A program made the position numbers and the translations under genes. From Candidatus Faecivivens stercoripullorum (GTDB lineage: Bacteria; Bacillota; Clostridia; Oscillospirales; Ruminococcaceae): a DNA stretch of 11,460 nucleotides. The stretch lies in contig DVLW01000085.1 in NCBI GenBank assembly GCA_018715285.1, forward strand, positions 1 to 11,460, written 5' to 3'. Each line of letters begins with the position of its first letter. The first letter of the stretch is position 1. Below, piece after piece: positions 1 through 5,256 of the stretch. The notes beneath the pieces were generated by a model that was given only the letters and a program-made list of their open reading frames with translations, ran no database searches and had not been told where the DNA came from.

Positions 1-93
1 TTCCTGTGGAAACTGTCCAGTTCCCATCGGGAACTGTGGTCGCTCTCCGCAGAGAGCGAAATCTCTTATCCCGAAATAAAATCAGGATGGGGA

Positions 94-122
94 GGGAAAA
101 CTGTCCGGTGGACAGTTTTCCC
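94..122. repeat. 13-bp palindrome, CTGTCC-GGT-GGACAG core
   Basis: A perfect 13-bp inverted repeat (94-106 with 110-122) around a 3-nt GGT loop. It shares its core with the palindromes at 277-305 and 4660-4680 and, with one inner change, 9446-9478; the outer stem sequence differs in every copy but remains paired. In the related cluster at 4655-4985 no palindrome occurs at this position after hairpin 5, so this is an optional module. Confidence 0.85.
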
Positions 123-276
123 GTGGGGAGACCCTATTAAGGGGTCTCCCTATGAAAGAAGTGGGTTCGATGCCCACTTCTTCCATAAAAAACGAGCGAG
201 CTGTTCACTACCAGTTACGCACGCGCTGCAAATACGTGGGCCGGCACGGCGCTGACAGGTTTTTGACCTGTTCCCC

Positions 277-305
277 TCTTTAACTGTCCGGTGGACAGTT
301 AAAGA
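277..305. repeat. 13-bp palindrome closing repeat cluster 1
   Basis: Perfect 13-bp inverted repeat, TCTTTAACTGTCC (277-289) with GGACAGTTAAAGA (293-305), loop GGT. It is the last recognisable piece of the cluster before leuA and corresponds to the palindrome at 4660-4680 that opens the inverted copy. No T-run follows, so it does not look like an ordinary intrinsic terminator. Confidence 0.85.
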
Positions 306-436
306 CGGTATAATCTTCCCAAGTCATTTTTGTCAGATACAGCAATTCTTACCTGCACCGATTAGTGAAATTACACATACCCTTCTCACAAAAGCACCAC
401 CTAAACCGAAACAGCAGCATTTTTACCGCGAAATGC
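306..436. other. Intergenic gap upstream of leuA promoter, nothing identified
   Basis: Between the last repeat palindrome and the leuA promoter I see no gene, repeat or strong hairpin. A TATAAT hexamer at 309-314 has no matching -35 hexamer at a usable spacing, so it is not called as a promoter. Confidence 0.5.
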
Positions 437-465
437 TTGACAAACCTATTCTTTTCAGCTATAAT
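437..465 (+). promoter_or_regulatory. Consensus sigma-A promoter of the leuA T-box transcript
   Basis: A perfect -35 TTGACA (437-442) and a perfect -10 TATAAT (460-465) are separated by 17 nt. Transcription would start near 472, just before the first T-box elements. A full-consensus promoter fits a transcript whose output is set downstream by riboswitch antitermination. Confidence 0.9.
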
Positions 466-471
466 GACTAC

Positions 472-788
472 AACAATGATAAACGCAGTGATGGAGATAA
501 AGTCCCCTTTCCCACTTTTCAGAGAGCTGCCGGTTGGTGCAAGGCGGTATTGGGGTTCGGACAGCTGGCTCCTGAGCAGCCCGCCGAAAGGTTATTTTTT
601 CTTAGTAGGACGGGACGGGATTCTCCCGTTACAGGGATGGGTATTCGCCGTTATGGATAAATACGGCCGATACTGAAAGTGGGTGCGCAGATCGGCTGCC
701 GCCAATGGGAATGGTACCGCGGAAGTATTCAGCTTTCGTTTCCTCTTACCGCTATGAGTGCGGATGGATGGAAACGAGGGCTTTTTTT
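472..788 (+). promoter_or_regulatory. Leucine T-box riboswitch upstream of leuA
   Basis: The leader has the hallmarks of a T-box. Stem I carries the AGAGAG motif (521-526) and a distal stem CTGCC/GGCGG (527-531/543-547) around a GGTTGGTGCAA loop. The T-box core TGGTACCGCGG lies at 712-722. It is followed by a terminator hairpin with a T-run. Lining up the specifier region with the well-known glyQS leader (codon, ten nt ending CTGAGC) places the specifier at 565-567, CTG, a leucine codon followed by a purine. The UGGU of the T-box bulge would pair with the ACCA end of a tRNA having discriminator A, as tRNA-Leu does. Uncharged tRNA-Leu should therefore stabilise the antiterminator and permit leuA transcription. 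The specifier assignment is by analogy and folding by eye. Confidence 0.9.
732..788 (+). terminator. T-box regulated intrinsic terminator
   Basis: About 12 bp pair 732-743 with 770-781, including two G-T pairs, around an inner CCGC/GCGG hairpin; seven T follow at 782-788. It sits directly after the T-box core and about 80 nt before the leuA start, the expected place for the OFF-state terminator. Confidence 0.85.
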
Positions 789-867
789 ATTGCTTCCCGC
801 TGCCATATACAAAAAAATGTGTATATCAATTCTTTTCATATCTATCATCAAGAGAGGATCGGTCAAC

Positions 868-2538
868 ATGAAAAACTATCAGAAATACACCCGTCAGTAT
901 TACCCGGTCGCTAATGCGCCCGCTCGCTGGATGACCAAAGACCATATCGAAAAAGCTCCCGTCTGGTGCTCGGTCGACCTCAGAGACGGCAACCAGTCGC
1001 TGATTATCCCGATGAGCCTTGAGGAAAAACTCGAGTTCTTTAAACTGCTGGTTCAGGTCGGCTTTAAGGAAATCGAAATCGGCTTCCCGGCTGCAAGTGA
1101 AACCGAATACGAATTCCTCCGCGCGCTGATTGAACAGAACCTGATTCCCGACGACGTAACCATCCAGGTACTCACCCAGTCGCGTGAACACATCATCCGC
1201 AAGACTTTTGAATGCCTGCGCGGCGTTAAAAAGGCGGTTGTCCATCTGTACAACTCGACCTCTTTTGCACAGCGTCAGCAGGTCTTCCGCAAATCCAAAG
1301 AGGAAATCCTCGAAATCGCAGTCACCGGTGCAAAACTCTTCAATGACCTCGCAGAAGAATTCAAGGCTACTTCTGATACCGACCTCCGCTTTGAGTACTC
1401 GCCCGAATCCTTCACCGGTACCGAGCCGGATTACGCGCTGGAAGTCTGCAATGCCGTCCTCGATATCTGGAAACCGACTCCTGACCATAAGGCAATCATT
1501 AACCTGCCGGTTACTGTCGAGCTGTCTTCGCCGCATGTTTATGCAAACCAGATTGAATATATGTGCGATAACCTCAAGTACCGTGATTCGGTCGTCGTTT
1601 CGCTCCATCCGCACAATGACCGCGGCTGTGCAGTTGCGGATTCTGAGCTTGGTTTGCTGGCTGGTGCCGACCGTATCGAGGGTACCCTGTTCGGCAACGG
1701 CGAAAGAACCGGTAACGTCGATATCATCACGCTGGCTATGAACATGTTCTCTCAGGGTGTTGACCCCGAACTCGACTTCAGCGATATGCCCCATATCTGC
1801 GAAGTATACGAGCGCGTGACCAGAATGCATGTCTATGAACGCCAGCCGTACGCAGGCAAGCTGGTATTTGCTGCCTTCTCCGGTTCTCATCAGGATGCAA
1901 TTGCAAAGGGCATGAAGTGGCGTGAGGAAACCGACCCCAATCACTGGACTGTTCCCTATCTGCCCATCGACCCGACCGACGTCGGCAGAGTCTACGAAAC
2001 CGACGTTATCCGCATCAACTCTCAGTCGGGTAAAGGTGGTATCGGCTATCTGCTGGAACAGAACTACGGTTATGTATTGCCGGCAAAGATGAAAGAGGTC
2101 GTCGGCTATGCCGTCAAGAGCGTCTCCGACCATCTGCACAAGGAACTGGCTCCGGAAGAGGTTCTCGCCGCTTTCCACGACCAGTTTATCAATGTCAATA
2201 CTCCTCTCGAGCTGGTTGACTACCACTTCACCCGTACCCCGAATATCCATACCGTCGTTACCGTCAAGGTAAACGGTGAGGAAAAAGAAATCACCGCAAA
2301 GGGCAACGGCCGTCTCGACGCAGTTTCCAATGCGATTAAAGAGCATCTCGGTATCCAGTACTCCAACCTGACCTATTCGGAACACGCTTTGCAGGAAGGT
2401 TCTTCCTCTCAGGCAGTTTCCTACGTCGGTATCACCTTCCCGGATGGCAAGGTTTCCTGGGGTGCAGGCGTTGCGGATGACATCATCGGCGCTTCGATTC
2501 AGGCGCTCTTCTCGGCAATTAACAGACAGATTCAATAA
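868..2538 (+). CDS. leuA: 2-isopropylmalate synthase
   Basis: Catalyses the first committed step of leucine synthesis, condensing acetyl-CoA with 2-oxoisovalerate to 2-isopropylmalate. The 556-residue product matches the longer LeuA class (near 550-600 aa) found in actinobacteria and some Clostridia. The TIM-barrel domain begins with SVDLRDGNQ (residues 35-43; R39 and D40 are the expected catalytic and metal-binding residues), has HPHNDRG (247-253, metal-binding histidines) and GNGERTGN (276-283). The C-terminal part, roughly from residue 430, fits the LeuA allosteric dimerisation domain where leucine feedback normally acts. The reading frame is open back to 679, but that would place the T-box inside the gene. 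ATG 868 is preceded by AGAGAGGA at 851-858, so it is preferred. Expression should be controlled by the upstream leucine T-box. Confidence 0.95.
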   Translation: MKNYQKYTRQYYPVANAPARWMTKDHIEKAPVWCSVDLRDGNQSLIIPMSLEEKLEFFKLLVQVGFKEIEIGFPAASETEYEFLRALIEQNLIPDDVTIQVLTQSREHIIRKTFECLRGVKKAVVHLYNSTSFAQRQQVFRKSKEEILEIAVTGAKLFNDLAEEFKATSDTDLRFEYSPESFTGTEPDYALEVCNAVLDIWKPTPDHKAIINLPVTVELSSPHVYANQIEYMCDNLKYRDSVVVSLHPHNDRGCAVADSELGLLAGADRIEGTLFGNGERTGNVDIITLAMNMFSQGVDPELDFSDMPHICEVYERVTRMHVYERQPYAGKLVFAAFSGSHQDAIAKGMKWREETDPNHWTVPYLPIDPTDVGRVYETDVIRINSQSGKGGIGYLLEQNYGYVLPAKMKEVVGYAVKSVSDHLHKELAPEEVLAAFHDQFINVNTPLELVDYHFTRTPNIHTVVTVKVNGEEKEITAKGNGRLDAVSNAIKEHLGIQYSNLTYSEHALQEGSSSQAVSYVGITFPDGKVSWGAGVADDIIGASIQALFSAINRQIQ

Positions 2539-2573
2539 TCTTGCATTTTTCGGGTGAAAATCCCGGCAAATTA

Positions 2574-2602
2574 TAGACAAATCGGTCAAAAAAAGCTATA
2601 AT
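2574..2602 (+). promoter_or_regulatory. Sigma-A promoter for the HD-domain gene
   Basis: TAGACA (2574-2579) and TATAAT (2597-2602) are 17 nt apart, one base away from full consensus. A start near 2609 gives a leader of about 70 nt that contains the hairpin at 2618-2647. It suggests that the HD gene, and perhaps leuB, can be transcribed independently of the T-box. Confidence 0.75.
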
Positions 2603-2617
2603 AGTAAAAAAGGTTTC

Positions 2618-2647
2618 ATGGGGGAGTTTCCGGCTGGTCTCCCCCAT
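2618..2647 (+). other. 9-bp hairpin in the leader of the HD-domain gene
   Basis: ATGGGGGAG (2618-2626) pairs perfectly with CTCCCCCAT (2639-2647) around a 12-nt loop. It begins about 9 nt after the predicted transcription start and ends 13 nt before the AAAGGA ribosome binding site. No T-run follows, so termination is unlikely. It may protect the 5' end or affect translation. The upstream in-frame ATG at 2618 is its first three bases and is not a plausible start. Confidence 0.7.
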
Positions 2648-2677
2648 CCTCTCATATCGGAAAGGACCGCTCGGAAT

Positions 2678-3184
2678 ATGGATAAACTCACCCTGCTGAC
2701 GATGAAAATGATTGATTATGAATCCGGCTGCCCGGCTCGCATTAACCATTTTCTCAAGGTGACCGCCTACGCCCGGACAATCGCTGAAATGGAAGGTCTG
2801 GACGAAAACCGGTTGTATACACTCACTGCTGCCGCACTGACTCATGATATCGGTATCAAGCCGTCGCTGGAAAAGTATGGCAATTGTAATGGTGAGCATC
2901 AGCAGGTTGAAGGCCCGCCTGTCGCGGAAAAAATGCTGACGGCGCTTGGGTTTGAGCGTGAGGTAATCGACCGGGTTTGCTGGCTGATTGCGCATCATCA
3001 TACCTATACGGATATAATCGGTGCCGATTACCGGATTCTGGTTGAAGCGGATTTTCTGGTCAATCTGGATGAAGGCGGCGCTTCAGCTGATGCCAAATCG
3101 CAGGCAAGAGAAAAAATGTTCCAGACCCGTGCAGGCTTGGCGATTTTTGACCGGCTGTTCCCGGAAATTGCACATTGTAAATAA
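2678..3184 (+). CDS. Small HD-domain phosphohydrolase
   Basis: A 168-residue soluble protein with the HD superfamily metal-site pattern: H24 (INHFLKV), H56-D57 (THDIG), H74 (GEHQ), H106-H108 (AHHHTY) and D125 (EADFLV). HD proteins hydrolyse phosphate esters, often nucleotides; the substrate cannot be inferred. No partner domain, signal peptide or membrane segment is seen. ATG 2678 is chosen because AAAGGA at 2661-2666 precedes it and the alternative start at 2618 is buried in a hairpin. It lies between leuA and leuB, has its own near-consensus promoter, and leaves only 45 nt before leuB, so it may be cotranscribed with leuB. A role in leucine synthesis is not implied by any residue seen. Confidence 0.85.
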   Translation: MDKLTLLTMKMIDYESGCPARINHFLKVTAYARTIAEMEGLDENRLYTLTAAALTHDIGIKPSLEKYGNCNGEHQQVEGPPVAEKMLTALGFEREVIDRVCWLIAHHHTYTDIIGADYRILVEADFLVNLDEGGASADAKSQAREKMFQTRAGLAIFDRLFPEIAHCK

Positions 3185-3201
3185 GTTTCTTCCTATATAA
3201 T
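3175..3201 (+). promoter_or_regulatory. Possible weak promoter before leuB
   Basis: A perfect TATAAT (3196-3201) lies 28 nt before the leuB start, but the best -35 is TTGTAA (3175-3180) with a short 15-nt spacer; TTGCAC at 3168-3173 would need 22 nt. It is AT-rich and well placed, yet weak by spacing, so leuB may depend on readthrough from the HD gene or leuA. Confidence 0.35.
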
Positions 3202-3229
3202 ACATAAACCGAAAGGAATGACTTCCATC

Positions 3230-4300
3230 ATGGAAAAAACAATTACCGTTATCCGCGGCGATGGTATCGGCCCGGAAATCGTAAATGAAGCGATTAAGGT
3301 TATGGATAAGGTTGCTGAAAAATTCGGCCATACCTTCCATTACCAGGATATCCTCGCAGGTGGCTGCTCGATTGACGCTTATGGCCGCAGTCTGACCGAT
3401 GAAGCGCTGGAAAAATGCCTGAACTGTGACTCGGTTCTGCTGGGTGCGGTCGGCGGCCCTAAATGGGATGGCGTTGCAAAGGAAATCAGACCGGAAGCTG
3501 CTCTGCTTTCGATTCGCTCGGCTATGGGATTGTATGCAAACCTTCGTCCGGCTAAACTGTTCCCCCAGCTGGCTGACGCTTCCCCTCTGCGTCCGGAAAT
3601 CGTCGCTCAGGGTATCGATTTGATGATGGTTCGTGAGCTGATTGGCGGCGCATATTTCGGCGAGCATAAGACCGTCGAGGAAAACGGTGAACTGGTTGCA
3701 CATGATGATATGACCTATGCTGAGCATGAGATTGAAAGAGTCGGCAAGGTTGCGTTTGAGACTGCGCGCAAACGCGGCGGCAAGCTCCATTCGGTTGATA
3801 AAGCAAACGTTCTGGATTCTTCCCGTCTGTGGAGAAAGACAATGCACAAGCTGGCTGAACAGAACCCGGATATTAACTATCAGGATATTCTGGTCGACAA
3901 CACCGCTATGCAGCTGGTGAAAAATCCTTCCCAGTTCGACACGGTTGTGACTGAGAACCTGTTCGGTGATATCCTGTCGGATGAATCGTCGATGATTACC
4001 GGTTCTATCGGTATGATGGCATCGGCTTCTCTGGGCGACGGTACCAGAGGTATGTACGAACCGATTCACGGTTCTGCACCCGATATCGCTGGTATGAATA
4101 TTGCAAACCCGATTGGTACCATCCTGTCGGCTGCTATGATGATGCGCTATTCTTTCGATATGCCCGCTGAGGCTGACGCTATCGAAAAGGCTGTCAACGA
4201 TGTCCTCGACGCTGGTTACCGTACCACCGATATCATGAGCGATGGTATGACGAAAGTCTCCTGCTCTGAAATGGGCGATCTGGTCGCTGAGCGTATTTAA
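3230..4300 (+). CDS. leuB: 3-isopropylmalate dehydrogenase
   Basis: Oxidatively decarboxylates 3-isopropylmalate with NAD+ to 2-oxoisocaproate, the third stage of leucine synthesis. The 356-residue length is normal. Visible family features: IRGDGIGPEIV (8-18), LLGAVGGPKWD (70-80), substrate arginines around RSAMGLYANLRP (R96, R106) and R135 of VRELIGG, K191 in the SVDKANVL segment, metal-binding aspartates D223, D247 and D251 (NLFGDILSDE), and the nucleotide-binding GMYEPIHGSAPDIAG (274-288). The usual TGG(I/L)YFG is IGGAYFG here, a mild departure. An in-frame ATG at 3218 touches the AAAGGA ribosome binding site (3212-3217), so the ATG at 3230, 12 nt downstream of it, is the better start. leuC and leuD are not in the window. 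Confidence 0.95.
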   Translation: MEKTITVIRGDGIGPEIVNEAIKVMDKVAEKFGHTFHYQDILAGGCSIDAYGRSLTDEALEKCLNCDSVLLGAVGGPKWDGVAKEIRPEAALLSIRSAMGLYANLRPAKLFPQLADASPLRPEIVAQGIDLMMVRELIGGAYFGEHKTVEENGELVAHDDMTYAEHEIERVGKVAFETARKRGGKLHSVDKANVLDSSRLWRKTMHKLAEQNPDINYQDILVDNTAMQLVKNPSQFDTVVTENLFGDILSDESSMITGSIGMMASASLGDGTRGMYEPIHGSAPDIAGMNIANPIGTILSAAMMMRYSFDMPAEADAIEKAVNDVLDAGYRTTDIMSDGMTKVSCSEMGDLVAERI

Positions 4301-4330
4301 TTTTGGTATCTTTATAGTCATGTAACCCCG

Positions 4331-4368
4331 GGCGGCCGGTATCAATCGGTCGCCTGTCTTTGTATATT
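4331..4368 (+). terminator. Probable terminator of the leu block
   Basis: GGCGGCCG (4331-4338) pairs with CGGTCGCC (4347-4354), 8 bp with one G-T, followed by the T-rich tail TGTCTTTGTATATT. It lies 30 nt after the leuB stop and before the repeat cluster. The T-run is interrupted, so efficiency may be modest. Confidence 0.65.
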
Positions 4369-4659
4369 ATGGTATTTTCTTCCGGATTTGTGCGGTTGAC
4401 TATCGCAAACTGGCAGCGGAAGCATTCCGCCGCTCGCGTGAACAGATGGGCAGTGTGTGCGCAGAGTTTGCAATAAAACAAATTGTACTGCCTCCCCGGC
4501 GCGTTCGCTCAGGTTGTTTCATTTGTAATCGAGCGAACTGGTCAGCGGAAGCATTCCACTGCTTTACTCGTTGGATGGTGGTCGAAGCTTTTAACTGCTG
4601 AGCACTATTTGGGAGAGTAAATGTCGGCAAACAGGGAGCACAGGCACTGTGTTGTCGCA

Positions 4660-4680
4660 CGACTGTCCACCGGACAGTCG
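4660..4680. repeat. 9-bp palindrome, CTGTCC-ACC-GGACAG core
   Basis: CGACTGTCC (4660-4668) pairs with GGACAGTCG (4672-4680), loop ACC. It is the reverse-complement form of the GGT-loop palindromes in clusters 1 and 3, consistent with the opposite orientation of this copy. Like its counterpart at 277-305 it is followed, after about 30 nt, by the 21-nt conserved block. Confidence 0.85.
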
Positions 4681-4946
4681 ACGAGGGGCAGCGGTCAAAA
4701 ATTTGTTAGCGCCGTGCCGGCCCACGTAGTTCCACTGACTGGGTAAACTGGAAGTGACATGCTCGCTCGTTTATGTGAAAAGCCCGCATCGAGCGGACTT
4801 TTCACAGGGGAAACCCCTTGCTTGGTTTTCCCCATCCCCCTTCCTGAGCCAGTGACGGCGAAAACAAATCGTTAGATCGTGCGTATCGGTAGCTCCCAGA
4901 GGGCCAGCCCTCTGGACTCCCGCGATTTTTTGAAAAAAATCGAGTA

Positions 4947-4981
4947 AAACTTTTATATCATTATCGTACCCACATTGTGCG
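4947..4981 (+). repeat. 35-nt conserved repeat linker (inverted copy at 9310-9344)
   Basis: 34 of 35 bases match the reverse complement of 9310-9344; the one difference is T versus C. The block begins AAACTTTTATATCATTA and ends CCCACATTGTGCG. It follows hairpin beta in both copies. It is the longest near-identical piece between clusters 2 and 3, while the stems beside it differ by paired changes. Confidence 0.9.
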
Positions 4982-5173
4982 TAACTTTGGCACTCGCTCT
5001 GCGCTCGCGTGAACCACCGGGTAGTGAGCGCACAGAGTTACAATGAAACAAACTGCACTACCTACCCGGCGCGTTCGCTCAAGTCATTACTATCACGACC
5101 GAGCGGATTGCGAAGCAGGAGCGATCATCGCGATCAAGGCAGCGCGGGCTCCGCGCCGCGTCGGTCAAACAGA

Positions 5174-5201
5174 TTGATAGTGTGTGCGCAGAGTTTACAA
5201 T
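5174..5201 (+). promoter_or_regulatory. Candidate promoter for iorA inside the repeat
   Basis: TTGATA (5174-5179) and TACAAT (5196-5201) are 16 nt apart, giving a predicted start near 5208 and a leader of about 50 nt before iorA. In the sister unit at 4431-4482 the -35 position reads GGGCAG and the -10 reads GCAAT, so only this copy has both hexamers. No other promoter is evident before iorA. Confidence 0.45.
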
Positions 5202-5256
5202 GAAACAAATAGTGAGTGCGCACAAATTCTTCTTCGTTCGAGTCAGGTGATAAATT

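Larger units (their letters stand above)
1..305 (-). repeat. Structured intergenic repeat, cluster 1 (left end cut by window)
   Basis: This non-coding stretch is a chain of hairpins related, in inverted orientation, to the clusters at 4381-5225 and 8966-9560. Left to right it holds the 3' part of a hairpin (TTCC TGT GGAA at 1-11), hairpin alpha (stem 18-25/29-36), hairpin gamma (40-46/53-59, loop CCGCAG), a 13-bp palindrome (94-106/110-122, loop GGT), hairpin 5 (126-134/142-150), hairpin 4 (156-165/173-182, loop TTCGATG), a 21-nt block at 233-253 that is the exact reverse complement of 4708-4728, a small hairpin ACAGGT/ACCTGT near 255-270, and a second 13-bp palindrome (277-289/293-305). Arms and module order were checked by eye. 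Function is unknown. No protein-coding gene is credible here. Confidence 0.8.
4381..5225 (+). repeat. Structured intergenic repeat, cluster 2
   Basis: An 845-nt gene-free region made of the same modules as clusters 1 and 3, in the opposite orientation. Part one (4381-4600) has GCGGAA-GCA-TTCCGC hairpins at 4416-4430 and, degenerate, 4543-4562, and a block 4431-4458 that is the exact reverse complement of 9073-9100. Part two (4660-5225) holds a palindrome (4660-4680), the 21-nt block (4708-4728), hairpin 4 (4775-4787/4793-4805, loop ATCGA), hairpin 5 (4807-4815/4824-4833), hairpin alpha (4896-4903/4908-4915), hairpin beta (4923-4930/4935-4942, loop TGAA), the 35-nt block (4947-4981), and further GC-rich modules. 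A roughly 50-nt unit recurs at 4431-4482, 5002-5053 and 5162-5210. Short open frames inside are not conserved between copies in frame and are not called. Confidence 0.8.

Noticed and set aside
154..185. A T-arm-like hairpin with loop TTCGATG followed by CCA, suggesting the 3' end of a tRNA
   Set aside because: No matching 5' acceptor, D-arm or anticodon arm lies upstream, and the inverted copy at 4775-4805 has the same hairpin with a different stem, so it belongs to the repeat.
365..676. Open frame of 103 codons
   Set aside because: It covers the promoter and T-box and has no ribosome binding site or recognisable product.
826..2589. Very long minus-strand open frame opposite leuA, with similar ones opposite leuB (3083-4345), iorA (5134-6210) and metY (9619-10980)
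   Set aside because: Each mirrors a clearly recognised gene, has no recognisable protein motifs and is explained by the codon bias of the sense gene.
4923..4942. Intrinsic terminator formed by the CGATTTTT/AAAAATCG hairpin
   Set aside because: No T-run follows the stem, and the copy at 9349-9368 keeps the hairpin with a GC-richer stem as part of the repeat.
5009..5203. Small open frames within the repeat clusters (also near 4400-4660 and 9015-9261)
   Set aside because: They run through hairpins and conserved linkers, are not preserved in frame between copies and lack ribosome binding sites.
4381..5225. CRISPR array or tandem repeat tract
   Set aside because: The repeats are not evenly spaced, the units differ in length and there are no unique equal-size spacers.
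4381..5225. Decayed insertion sequence or intron
   Set aside because: No transposase or maturase remnant is visible in any frame and I could not find target duplications or a group II domain V motif.
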